14,439 bases of DNA from Acidobacteriota bacterium (GCA_021786455.1 JAJYNF010000092.1:1-14439); one strand, 5' to 3'; numbered from the stretch's first letter, positions 1 through 6,820 are shown. Made by a program: numbers and translations. Notes: a model not told the origin generated them from the letters alone.

Positions 1-1012
1 CCCGGCCAAGTTTCTTCGCTTCGCGCTCCAAATGGAGAACCAGCTTGAGAGCGCGAGAAGTTGGAATGATCTTTGTGGCCAGACGCCGCCGTTGCGCTTG
101 GCCTAAATGCGCTGTTAAGGCATCGAAGTTCAGCAGAAATAAGTCGGCATCGGGGAATTTCTCCGCGAGAGAGCGAATCTTACGGAACCGATCAAAGGAA
201 ACACGCGTCAGGGCACGGTCGAGCGAGGTCAGAAGTCCCCGGTCGGCAAGCAGCTTGAGCCTTCGGGCAGGATTTTCCTCACGTAAAATCGCTTCCAGCT
301 CACGACCCTGCTGCTCCGGAGTCATTCGAGAGTGTGCTTGGGTCTCCAGAGCCGCGTGGAACCAATTTTCAGTCTTCTCCTCCGCTTTATAACCGAGGCG
401 CTGACCCAGGCGCAGCAAGCGAAAGATGCGCGAGGGATCCTCGGCAAAGCTTCGGCTGTGCAAGGCGCGAATCTCTTGCCGCTCGATATCGCCGGCGCCG
501 TTGGTCGGATCCAGCAGTAGGCCACGCGAGTTCGGATGCAGCGACACGGCCATCGCGTTGAGGGCGAAGTCGCGCCGTCGCAAGTCCTCGAAAATGGTTG
601 CCGGGGTGATTTCCGGCGGCTTGCCAGGCCGCGTGTAATCCTCCCGACGGCACTGGCTCAACTCAGCTCGCGCGCCGCTGGCAAAGTAAATATCCGCTGA
701 CCGCAAGCGAGCGTGATAGCGGATCTCTTCCACGCGAGAGTCGTCCTCATCCGCCGGGAAAAGGCTGACGGCGGCGGCTTGGCGACTCTCAGTCCGGGAA
801 CCCTCCAGGTGGTGGAGAACTTTTTCTGGATTCCCCTCTACGGAGAAATCCAAATCGCGAATAATCTGCCGACCGTCGGTCAGGTCGCGGACCGCGCCGC
901 CGACCAGATAGAGATTGAGCCCTTCGGCGCTAGCTGCCTGAGCCAACTGGTTAAGCACCCTGAAATGCCGTGGGGAAAGCTTGCTTTCCATCAAGAAGTT
1001 GTAGTCGCTCAT
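1..1012 (-). CDS. cca: tRNA nucleotidyltransferase / poly(A) polymerase family protein (CCA-adding type), C-terminus cut off by window edge
   Basis: Class II nucleotidyltransferase that adds CCA, or only A, to tRNA 3' ends in the cytoplasm. About 337 codons are visible from the ATG at 1012, and the frame is still open at base 1, so the C-terminal part is missing. The head domain shows LVGGAVRD (residues 36-43), RDLDF (52-56, with the metal-binding D53 and D55), RRRDFALNAMA (145-155) and EDPSRIFRLLR (190-200). These are the signature blocks of the poly(A) polymerase head and its RNA-binding neck. The sequence alone does not separate full CCA addition from A-only addition. It begins 3 nt after the stop of the tyrosine recombinase gene, so the two are probably co-transcribed. 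The family call is firm; the exact specificity is inferred. Confidence 0.9.
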   Translation of the reverse strand, partial: MSDYNFLMESKLSPRHFRVLNQLAQAASAEGLNLYLVGGAVRDLTDGRQIIRDLDFSVEGNPEKVLHHLEGSRTESRQAAAVSLFPADEDDSRVEEIRYHARLRSADIYFASGARAELSQCRREDYTRPGKPPEITPATIFEDLRRRDFALNAMAVSLHPNSRGLLLDPTNGAGDIERQEIRALHSRSFAEDPSRIFRLLRLGQRLGYKAEEKTENWFHAALETQAHSRMTPEQQGRELEAILREENPARRLKLLADRGLLTSLDRALTRVSFDRFRKIRSLAEKFPDADLFLLNFDALTAHLGQAQRRRLATKIIPTSRALKLVLHLEREAKKLGR

Positions 1013-1015
1013 AGC

Positions 1016-2011
1016 CTAGGCGCGCGGATGATGTGCCTGATAGACCTGCCGCAATCGCTCCGTTAAGACATGGGTGTAAACTTGGGTCGTGGAAATGTTG
1101 CTGTGCCCGAGCATGATCTGAATCGAGCGAAGATCGGCGCCCCGCTCCAGCAAATGGGTGGCAAAGGAGTGACGAAGAGTGTGGGGGCTAAGCGGCGCGC
1201 GGATGCCTGCGGCACGCGCGTAGCGGCGCAAAACTTTCCAAAACCCCACCCGGGACAGCGATTGCCCTCGGCGGTTCAGAAACAGATAAGGCATATCGGG
1301 CACCCGAATTAGTTTCGATCTTCCATCCCGTAGATACGCTTCGACGGCTGCCAAAGCCGATTTCCCTACAGGGATGAGCCGTTCTTTGCCTCCCTTGCCC
1401 CGGCAACGGATGACGCCCAGATTGGGCTCGAAGTCGGCCCAGCAAACTCGGATGAGCTCCGAGACTCGCATGCCGGTGGCGTAAAGCAGCTCCAGCATGG
1501 CGCGATCGCGCAAGCTCAGGGGCGTCGTCCCATCGGGCTGGGCAAGCAAGGACTCGACTTCATCATTGCTCAAATACTTCGGCAAGGTTTCACCCAGCCT
1601 CGGTGAGTCCAACTCACGAGCTGGGTTAGCGTTTACCCGGCCATCTTTCATCAGGTAAGCGTAAAAGTGTCGCACGGCTGCCAAATGCCGTGCCACCGAG
1701 CGTCCGCTGAGCCCGCGTTGGTACAGCCCCTCCAGAAATCGGCGTAAGTCGTCACGGGTAATTTTTTCCATACTGAGGCTAGCCCGCGCGAGGTGCTCCA
1801 AAAACTCACCCAAGTCGCGCCGGTAAGCCTCGATGGTATTGGCAGCCAAACCCTTCTCGACTCGGGCGTAGTCTAGAAAAATTGACAGGTCTTCTGGGCA
1901 CTTTGCGCGGACCTCGCGGGGCCGGCGCGGCTCCAGCGGAGCAGCCCTTCGATGATAGTGGAAATGTCCCCCTTGGGGGGAAATGCCGTCGGCGTGATGG
2001 GTTCCAGCCAT
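1016..2011 (-). CDS. Tyrosine recombinase, XerC/XerD type
   Basis: Site-specific tyrosine recombinase. Xer enzymes resolve chromosome dimers at dif. All six catalytic residues are visible: R182 (in MRVSEL), K206 (in GKGGKER), H277 and R280 (in SPHTLRHSF), H303 (in LGHSN) and the nucleophile Y312 (in VYTHV). Their spacing equals that of E. coli XerD (R148, K172, H244, R247, H270, Y279). The N-terminal SAM-like DNA-binding domain covers about residues 38-125. The protein is 331 residues against about 298 for XerD, and the excess is a 34-residue N-terminal extension rich in His and Arg. The ATG at 2011 is the only standard start before the conserved domain, and its Shine-Dalgarno (AGGT) is weak, so a CTG start further in is possible. 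XerC versus XerD cannot be decided here. It sits directly upstream of cca. Confidence 0.9.
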   Translation of the reverse strand: MAGTHHADGISPQGGHFHYHRRAAPLEPRRPREVRAKCPEDLSIFLDYARVEKGLAANTIEAYRRDLGEFLEHLARASLSMEKITRDDLRRFLEGLYQRGLSGRSVARHLAAVRHFYAYLMKDGRVNANPARELDSPRLGETLPKYLSNDEVESLLAQPDGTTPLSLRDRAMLELLYATGMRVSELIRVCWADFEPNLGVIRCRGKGGKERLIPVGKSALAAVEAYLRDGRSKLIRVPDMPYLFLNRRGQSLSRVGFWKVLRRYARAAGIRAPLSPHTLRHSFATHLLERGADLRSIQIMLGHSNISTTQVYTHVLTERLRQVYQAHHPRA

Positions 2012-2111
2012 CGTGCCTACCTGGAATTCAACGTCTCAACATTCTGGAAGACTGGGGCGCCGCGCAAGACCACCATCGCGGCCCGCGCGGGCCTTTACGA
2101 ACCCGAGCTAA

Positions 2112-2163
2112 GGGGTTCCGAGCCACCGAGGTGTCGTTCCGCGCATCCTTCGGTCCGAACCCC
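2112..2163 (-). other. Foldable leader segment upstream of the recombinase gene
   Basis: Between a candidate promoter (2188-2217) and the recombinase start lies about 170 nt of leader. On the minus strand GGGGTTC (2163-2157) pairs with GAACCCC (2118-2112). Inside this, CCGaAGG pairs with CCTCGG with one bulged A, giving a two-level hairpin. I do not recognise it as a named RNA family. The rest of the 2012-2415 gap holds only the promoter and the hairpin at 2390-2415; I see no gene there. Confidence 0.35.
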
Positions 2164-2187
2164 AGCGGCCGACCCGAAACGCGACGT

Positions 2188-2217
2188 ATCTTACCACAAT
2201 CACGGGAAAGCATCCAA
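2188..2217 (-). promoter_or_regulatory. Candidate sigma70 promoter for the recombinase-cca operon
   Basis: On the minus strand a -35-like TTGGAT (2217-2212) is followed after 18 nt by a -10-like TAAGAT (2193-2188). Transcription would start near 2181, about 170 nt before the ATG at 2011. The match is fair, not perfect. Confidence 0.4.
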
Positions 2218-2389
2218 ATTCCATCTTAACTTGCAGTTCTGAGGTCTAAGGCCAAATGCAGGAGAAGGCATAGCGCAGCCTGGAATCCGATAGGCTCGTT
2301 TGAACTTGGGATTCGAGGGTGGACAGGTCGCCGTGTTGATCCGCCGGCGCACAAGGCGCCTTTCGTGACCTGAACAGCGGGCCCTGAGC

Positions 2390-2418
2390 GTCGCTGGCAC
2401 GCGCCCTTCAGCGACTCA
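2390..2418 (-). terminator. Hairpin at the stop codon of the potassium channel gene, possible terminator
   Basis: Minus-strand GTCGCTG (2415-2409) pairs perfectly with CAGCGAC (2396-2390) across a 12-nt loop. The TGA stop itself can extend the stem by pairing with TCA across a 2-nt bulge. No U-tract follows, so it may be a 3'-end stabilising hairpin rather than an intrinsic terminator. Confidence 0.4.
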
Positions 2419-3357
2419 TCGGCCGCGGACCGTAACCGGGGAGGGTTGGATGACGTCGCTCACGCGGTTCACTTCGAGCTCGATGTCGCCCTTCGAATCC
2501 ACTCGGAAGGAGGGCGCAAACCGCGCGCCCCATAGCAACTCATCATAGCGGTAGGAAGCCCGCGCGTGAACCGGCTGGCTGAAGGTGTCTTCGACGCCTT
2601 TAATCAAGATCAAAAATTCCGACTGCCATCGCTCAAGGTCCTGGGCGGTCCTGCCATAGAGCGGGCTGTCGGCGTCAATGGGATGGACAATCGTCCAGGT
2701 GAGTGCCAGGAAGAGCACCGCATCCCGCTCGAGCTTTAGCGGCGTGTATTTTCTTTGCAAGCTTCCGCTCACCTGCTCCACGGTCATTAGCAGCATCTGC
2801 GCCTCAACTTCCATGAGATTGCTGACGCCGCGGTTGACGATGCGAAATTGCAGGCTGGCTCCGCCGTTGTAAGGAGCCACCAGCATGGCGCGACTGAAGC
2901 CGATGCGCGCTTTTGGGCGAGACAGTCTGGCCACCAGGAAGCCTGTTGCCACAGCAAATCCCATCAGCCCCACCATGGATTCGAAGGAGGCGACCAGGTT
3001 GGTCAACGTTGTGGTGGGATAAATCGTCCCATAGCCCACCGTGGTCAGCGTCTGCGAACTGAAGAAAAAAGCCTTGAGGAAGCGACCCAGCGCCGTCGGA
3101 GCCTCCGCCCCGTGGAGCTGATTCACTCCGAGCGCGTAATAGAGGAACGCAAAGATTGCGTCCATCCCTACCAGCCCGCCAAACAGGATCGCCAGCAGCG
3201 CATGCCACGGCCGATTGATGAGGTAGATGAAAGGATGGATGTCCCTCCACGTGGTGCCGCGCCGGTGGATGTTAAATTCCCCATCCTTGCGGATTACCCG
3301 CCGCAGCTTTCCCTCATACCGCTCCGTCAGTCCGGGATCAAAATTTGGTTTGTCCAT
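2416..3357 (-). CDS. KirBac-like inward-rectifier potassium channel
   Basis: Tetrameric inner-membrane potassium channel of the prokaryotic inward-rectifier family. In order: a short cytoplasmic N-terminus; an amphipathic slide-helix region ending in WRDIHPFIYLINRPW (37-51); TM1 (about 51-76); a pore helix; the selectivity filter TVGYGT (106-111); TM2 (about 118-143, with GFAVATGFLVARLSRPKA); and a C-terminal cytoplasmic beta-sandwich domain (about 150-300) that begins with the family-like RIGFSRAMLVAPYNGGASLQFRIVN stretch split over 151-175. The 313-residue length fits KirBac proteins. The filter is intact, so a conducting channel is expected. The ATG at 3357 has only a weak, close Shine-Dalgarno (AGCAGG). 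The gene stands alone, with a 16-nt palindrome 38 bp upstream. Ligand and gating cannot be read from the sequence. Confidence 0.93.
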   Translation of the reverse strand: MDKPNFDPGLTERYEGKLRRVIRKDGEFNIHRRGTTWRDIHPFIYLINRPWHALLAILFGGLVGMDAIFAFLYYALGVNQLHGAEAPTALGRFLKAFFFSSQTLTTVGYGTIYPTTTLTNLVASFESMVGLMGFAVATGFLVARLSRPKARIGFSRAMLVAPYNGGASLQFRIVNRGVSNLMEVEAQMLLMTVEQVSGSLQRKYTPLKLERDAVLFLALTWTIVHPIDADSPLYGRTAQDLERWQSEFLILIKGVEDTFSQPVHARASYRYDELLWGARFAPSFRVDSKGDIELEVNRVSDVIQPSPVTVRGR

Positions 3358-3394
3358 GACCTGCTATCATAGTGGACTCGCTTTCGATTCAGGA

Positions 3395-3410
3395 TTGCAA
3401 AATTTTGCAA
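3395..3410. promoter_or_regulatory. Perfect 16-nt palindrome upstream of the Kir channel, candidate operator
   Basis: TTGCAAAATTTTGCAA reads identically on both strands and lies 38 bp upstream of the channel start. An AT-rich TATATA (minus strand, 3419-3414) lies directly upstream of it. If that is the -10, the palindrome covers the transcription start, a usual repressor position. No good -35 is visible, and I do not recognise the regulator. Confidence 0.4.
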
Positions 3411-3451
3411 ACATATATAGTGCCGCGATTCGGAAACTCGCTGCACCGTCT

Positions 3452-3469
3452 GCGCGGCTTCGGCCGCGC
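3452..3469. repeat. Perfect GC hairpin with UUCG tetraloop
   Basis: GCGCGGC, loop TTCG, GCCGCGC: a 7-bp perfect stem with the very stable cUUCGg loop on the plus strand. No T-run follows on either strand, so it is not a standard terminator. It lies in the 389-bp non-coding gap between the channel and the DUF3443 gene. Confidence 0.5.
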
Positions 3470-3490
3470 GCTGTGGTTGCTCGTCCCTTT

Positions 3491-3540
3491 CCGTGCTTTG
3501 CGCCTTCGCGCCTTTGCGTGAACCAACTTTTTCGACAAAC
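3491..3540. repeat. Copy of a TTCACGCAAAGGCGCGAAGG-type intergenic repeat
   Basis: Read on the minus strand, this stretch contains TTCACGCAAAGGCGCGAAGG followed by CGCAAAG, a tandem-like run of 'GCAAAGGCG' words. From memory, near-identical strings occur in intergenic DNA of many environmental bacteria from unrelated phyla, where they produce spurious ORFs containing QRREGAK or AKARRR. The ORFs over it here show exactly those words and are not real genes. Confidence 0.5.
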
Positions 3541-3552
3541 CTCCAACCCATG

Positions 3553-3626
3553 ACCCTTGCCCCGCGCGAGAGCGCCAAAGGGTGACGTGGGTGCGCGGGG
3601 ATATTTCACGAAAGCGGGTCAAGGGT
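3553..3626. repeat. Nested GC-rich inverted repeat
   Basis: Outer arms ACCCTTG (3553-3559) and CAAGGGT (3620-3626) enclose inner arms CCCCGCGC (3560-3567) and GCGCGGGG (3593-3600). All four arms are perfect. The left arms are contiguous, while the right arms are separated by 19 nt. No gene is visible in 3358-3746, so this and the two preceding elements are its main content. No target-site duplication or transposase is visible. Confidence 0.5.
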
Positions 3627-3746
3627 TGTGCGGGTGAGGGCCTCAACGACGGCTTGCGCGCTCTGGAAAGCGAAAGCTATTGAGCGGAAGCCGCCCGCCG
3701 CCCTAGCCCGTCGTCTTGGCCATGCTGAGCCCCCGTATGGACGATA

Positions 3747-4976
3747 CTAATACGCCCAATAGGGGCCGACGGATCCGTTTGGCCCGGCCATGCCGTTAAT
3801 CCCCACGAACACGTTGCGGCCAAAAAAGAAGGGGAGTCCAAAATCGAAGTAGTCGGTTGAAGGGCTGGTTCCGGAGTCGCCTCCCAGATCATTAAACGCC
3901 GCGTTGGAGGAACTGAACAGCGAGTCGGCGTTGGCAATGTTGAAGGAAACCGGTCCCGTCGCGCCGTTCAAGCCGGTATTGGTCGCCGTGTACTGTTGCG
4001 TCGAGCTGGGGCAATACCAGCCGGGATTATCCGAGCAGTCGGGAATGCCGAGCGTGGTCTGGTCGAGAAAAAAGAGCGCGTTCGACCCAGAATCAATGAA
4101 ACTGTTGCTGTAGGCAATGCCATTGTACGTGGTCTGGAAATTCGCACTGGAGTTCGTCGTATAAATCACCGCGCTACCGAGCGCGTTGTCGGATTGGGTT
4201 CCGATGCCGAAAATGAGCGAGCCTGAGACGGACGGCGAGCCGGTTGCCGGCACCGGCGGCAATGAAATCAGCACGCCGTTGTTGTCTCCCGGGAATAGCC
4301 ACACAGGATTTTGAACCTGGCCGGTCAGAGCCACCGAAGCCGTCTGGCAGACGGAATTTGGGCAAAGATAATAAAGGGCGGGAGCGGTCGAGGTTGAGGT
4401 GCATGCCGTGCCGCAGTCGTGGCGGAAGTTTCCAATCCCCAAAATGCCGTTCGCGCCGAGGGATGCGACCGTGTTCTCATCGGGACCGCCGCCACTCGTG
4501 CACGAGTTGGGCACAGGAAACGACGGCGACGCGCTGACAATCTGAATCGGCACCGAAGAGGCTTGCTCGCCCGCCAGCTCAACGTCGGCACCCGCCACCG
4601 GCCCCCACAAATAGGAACCATCCGCAAAGCTCATGCATTCCTGTAAATCGTTGCCGCTCGAATCCGTTTCGGCCGGCAATGAGAGCGTGACGGCGGAGGA
4701 CAGCAGACGCAAACCTACCGACCCGGTGTCCACGAGGACGTTCGGAATCGTCTGGCAATTAGAGCTGCTGGGCGCGCAGATCGTGACACTGGTGAAAAGT
4801 CCGTTTATGTAATTATTGGCGGGACCGAAATCAACCGTAATGGCTTGCGTGTTGTTGACCGGAGGTGGAGTCGGAGCGCTCGAACTCGAGCTGCCGCCAC
4901 CTCCGCAACTTGCCAACCCCACTGCGACGGTTGCAATAAGAGCAAAGAACCCCAGCTTGGCGCGCCATGGCTTCAT
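3747..4976 (-). CDS. DUF3443 family lipoprotein with pepsin-like aspartic protease motifs
   Basis: Predicted exported lipoprotein of 409 residues. An N-terminal signal helix ends in the lipobox LASC (lipidated C24), followed by a low-complexity Gly/Ser/Pro linker. The body looks like DUF3443 and carries marks of a two-lobed aspartic protease: DTGS (83-86) in VLVDTGSVGLRLL, GILGIG (177-182, like the pepsin GILGLG strand), a second DSGS (295-298) in FIDSGSNALFFL, and a C-terminal LPFFFGRNVFVGI strand (381-393) like the pepsin 'LGDVFL..Y.VFD' block. The mature part has ten further cysteines, suggesting disulfides. I chose the start at 4976 because GGAGGTGA precedes it and the signal peptide starts there. 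It overlaps the stop of the DUF2844 gene (ATGA). Protease activity is inferred, not shown. Confidence 0.85.
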   Translation of the reverse strand: MKPWRAKLGFFALIATVAVGLASCGGGGSSSSSAPTPPPVNNTQAITVDFGPANNYINGLFTSVTICAPSSSNCQTIPNVLVDTGSVGLRLLSSAVTLSLPAETDSSGNDLQECMSFADGSYLWGPVAGADVELAGEQASSVPIQIVSASPSFPVPNSCTSGGGPDENTVASLGANGILGIGNFRHDCGTACTSTSTAPALYYLCPNSVCQTASVALTGQVQNPVWLFPGDNNGVLISLPPVPATGSPSVSGSLIFGIGTQSDNALGSAVIYTTNSSANFQTTYNGIAYSNSFIDSGSNALFFLDQTTLGIPDCSDNPGWYCPSSTQQYTATNTGLNGATGPVSFNIANADSLFSSSNAAFNDLGGDSGTSPSTDYFDFGLPFFFGRNVFVGINGMAGPNGSVGPYWAY

Positions 4977-5416
4977 CGTATCACCTCCGCCGGGATATTC
5001 TTTGGGAACAGGCTGGGCACGTAGGCGCATCCGCGGAAGGATCGCATGTGGCCGCCGCTCTCGAAGACAAAATCCTTTGTTTGGACAATCAGCGGCCCGC
5101 GCCCCGGTCGCCGTGACTGATTAGCCTTTTGCACATTCCCAAAATAAGAGCCTAGCAACTGCCGCAAGTCAGGCATGGTCGGCCCTTGCCACGCAACCCC
5201 AAACACCAGACCAGCCGGCGAAACGTATTCTCGGACAAGCTGGCCATCGGGAGATTTCAGTTCTTGGATCGAATAGCCCTGTCGAGCGATCTCCCGCGCC
5301 TGAGCGCGCAGGTGCTGCTGATCCAAGGTGATGGAGTTTTCGTATTGTCCGAGAACTGCCCAGCCAGGAATCGTTCCCAAAAGCGTCGTCGCTAAAAGCG
5401 CCAATACGATTTTCAT
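4973..5416 (-). CDS. DUF2844 family secreted protein
   Basis: A 147-residue protein with a cleavable signal peptide (MKIVLALLATTLLGTIPGWA, then VLGQ). The mature part matches what I know of DUF2844: a start near VLGQYENSITLD, a central YSIQELKSPDGQLVREYVSP, then VFGVAWQGPTMPDLRQLLG, and a C-terminal region rich in F, G and R. No function is established for the family. The start at 5416 puts the signal peptide at the N-terminus with GGGAGG just upstream; starts 6-12 residues earlier are possible but less likely. Its TGA overlaps the ATG of the DUF3443 gene by 4 nt, so the two are probably co-translated. Secretion of both products suggests they work together, for example as chaperone, inhibitor or substrate; that role is inference. 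Confidence 0.82.
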   Translation of the reverse strand: MKIVLALLATTLLGTIPGWAVLGQYENSITLDQQHLRAQAREIARQGYSIQELKSPDGQLVREYVSPAGLVFGVAWQGPTMPDLRQLLGSYFGNVQKANQSRRPGRGPLIVQTKDFVFESGGHMRSFRGCAYVPSLFPKNIPAEVIR

Positions 5417-5546
5417 AAGCCTCCCTTGCATTTGAGCGGAGTGGAGCAGCAATCACCGGTCGCCGCGATTTTGTTAAAGTTCAGAGCTTCTGGTTTGGAC
5501 AAGGCCACAGCCAGAGGCTTAAGTGACCGCTGCCCACGGCGAAATG

Positions 5547-6035
5547 TTACATGGGCCTTTCCTGTCCACGCCGTCGAGCCCGCGCCCGGCGCATCTTGCG
5601 TAATTCAATTTGCTGTTTGGCGGTGAGCAAAGGCCGGATTTGATCAAATGTCTGCCCGTGAATCCGCCGAAACCTGGCCATTCGCTCTTGCCGAGAGAGC
5701 GTGGTATCTCGGCGCAAAGCTCTCAACTTTTCGTACTGTTCTTTTAAGATTGGCTTGATCTTGGCTCTTTGGTCCCGCGTCAGATGAAGGCGTTTGCTCA
5801 GGCGAGCCAATTGCTTGTCGGGTCCCGGCATCCTCATCATGGGCCCGCGCATTCGACGGCCGTTGTATTGCGGCAGCGGGGCGCCCGAAAGCATCCTGAA
5901 TCCAAGCAGAATCATGAGAGCAACGCCGGCGACAAAGAGCAGCGTTTTCAGCTTGTCCCCTCGGCCTCCCGCTCTCCATTTCAACAAGGAGCCGTCATCC
6001 AGCCCAAAAGCCCTCCGCGTCGTCTCGGTCATCAT
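5547..6035 (-). CDS. Membrane-anchored LTxxQ-motif (Spy/CpxP-like) protein
   Basis: A 162-residue protein with a short cytoplasmic N-terminus, one transmembrane helix (about 29-50, LKTLLFVAGVALMILLGF), a basic Met/Pro/Arg-rich linker and a helical domain carrying two LTxxQ-type repeats: LTRDQ (85-89) and LTAKQ (137-141). Spy and CpxP use this motif in periplasmic hairpin chaperones that sense or buffer envelope stress. Here the domain is tethered and very basic (RRARARRRG near the C-terminus), so a different partner is possible. The start at 6035 is preceded by GGAAGGTG with good spacing; a GTG at 6044 is an alternative. No sigma factor or anti-sigma gene adjoins it. The 130-bp gap to the DUF2844 gene suggests separate transcription. 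Confidence 0.72.
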   Translation of the reverse strand: MMTETTRRAFGLDDGSLLKWRAGGRGDKLKTLLFVAGVALMILLGFRMLSGAPLPQYNGRRMRGPMMRMPGPDKQLARLSKRLHLTRDQRAKIKPILKEQYEKLRALRRDTTLSRQERMARFRRIHGQTFDQIRPLLTAKQQIELRKMRRARARRRGQERPM

Positions 6036-6195
6036 GGCTTTCACCTTCCGCTTCTCCCGGCGGCCTAGCGTCCGGATTCGCCGCTCGTATTAACTTTGAC
6101 GCATCCATCAAACCGAACGTTGCGTTCCGCCCGTTAAATCTGTGTAAACCCCAAGGAGCGCGACTATCCAGAGCGACATAAATTGTGGCGGCGAC

Positions 6196-6230
6196 GTCCG
6201 TATCGCGGACCGGCGGTCCGAGGCCGCCGG
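6196..6230. repeat. Two back-to-back GC hairpins in the 6036-6450 gap
   Basis: GTCCG-TATCG-CGGAC (6196-6210) is followed, sharing one base, by CCGGCGG-TCCGAGG-CCGCCGG (6210-6230). Both stems are perfect (5 and 7 bp) and no T-run follows. They may be a REP-like unit, but no second copy is present in the window. I see no gene in the rest of 6036-6450. Confidence 0.45.
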
Positions 6231-6450
6231 CGCACCAGAATGCGCAAGAATTGATGGCGATCTGTATAACAGCCTATTGATCCGGGCCTTGCCTCTTCGT
6301 TACCGGCCAATAGTCCGAGAGACGCGCCTGGAGAGCTTGGCAAGCGGCGGAAACTGAGCGTGGCGTTGCTTTAACCAGCGTGCGGCCGTGAGGATAGGAA
6401 CCAGCCCGAAATTGTTAAGGCCTTGCGGAGAAGAAGGCTTCAGAGCTGGC

Positions 6451-6753
6451 TCAGGCCGCCGAAATGAGGGGCTCCTGGCGCGCAGTCCGTAACGCCTTCC
6501 GAAAAGCGTGGCAGATTTCCGCCCGGGCTTCGGGCGAAAGCGCGGCCAAGGCTTCTGCCGGTGCCGGAAAGCTTTCAGAAATGCGGTGCTTGCCCGAAAG
6601 CATCGTGCTCACAGCAATGAGCGCCAGAATTTCTTCATCCCGCGGTTCACGGTCGGAAAAATAGGAGGAAAATCCCTCCGGTTCTTGCGTCGAGCGCGCC
6701 ACCAACGCTCCAACTTGCTCGAGGAAGTAATACTTGAGCGGAGCTTCGTCCAC
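6451..6753 (-). CDS. Small hypothetical protein downstream of nrdJ
   Basis: A 100-residue protein that I do not recognise. The start is a GTG at 6753 with a very strong AAGGAGGT Shine-Dalgarno 5 nt upstream, which is the main evidence that it is real. It is predicted to be soluble and mostly helical, with no signal peptide, no transmembrane segment and a single Cys. It is acidic in the first half (EPRDEEILALIAV) and Arg/Ala-rich near the end (AFRKALRTARQ). It lies 67 nt after the zinc-ribbon gene on the same strand, so the two are probably one transcript. A weak GCCTT/AAGGC hairpin lies just after its stop. No function is proposed. Confidence 0.7.
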   Translation of the reverse strand: MDEAPLKYYFLEQVGALVARSTQEPEGFSSYFSDREPRDEEILALIAVSTMLSGKHRISESFPAPAEALAALSPEARAEICHAFRKALRTARQEPLISAA

Positions 6754-6820
6754 AGGAACCTCCTTTCACTTCCGTCACGCGAGCCGCACTGCCCTCGAAT
6801 TGCCCGCCCTTGGCGCGGAT

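Noticed and set aside
2028..2400. Short minus-strand ORFs between the recombinase and the channel
   Set aside because: Low-complexity Arg/Pro-rich translations, no ribosome sites; a promoter and leader explain the region better.
3395..3420. A dif-like site near the Xer gene
   Set aside because: The palindrome has neither the two 11-bp arms with a 6-bp centre nor the typical dif words.
3327..3646. Overlapping ORFs with QRREGAK/KARRRK words between the channel and DUF3443 genes
   Set aside because: They arise from the repeat at 3491-3540 in several frames and have no ribosome site or family match.
6085..6130. ECF-sigma-like promoter words (GGAAC and CGTC) upstream of the LTxxQ gene
   Set aside because: The spacing of about 22 nt is too long for an ECF promoter, and no sigma/anti-sigma gene is nearby.
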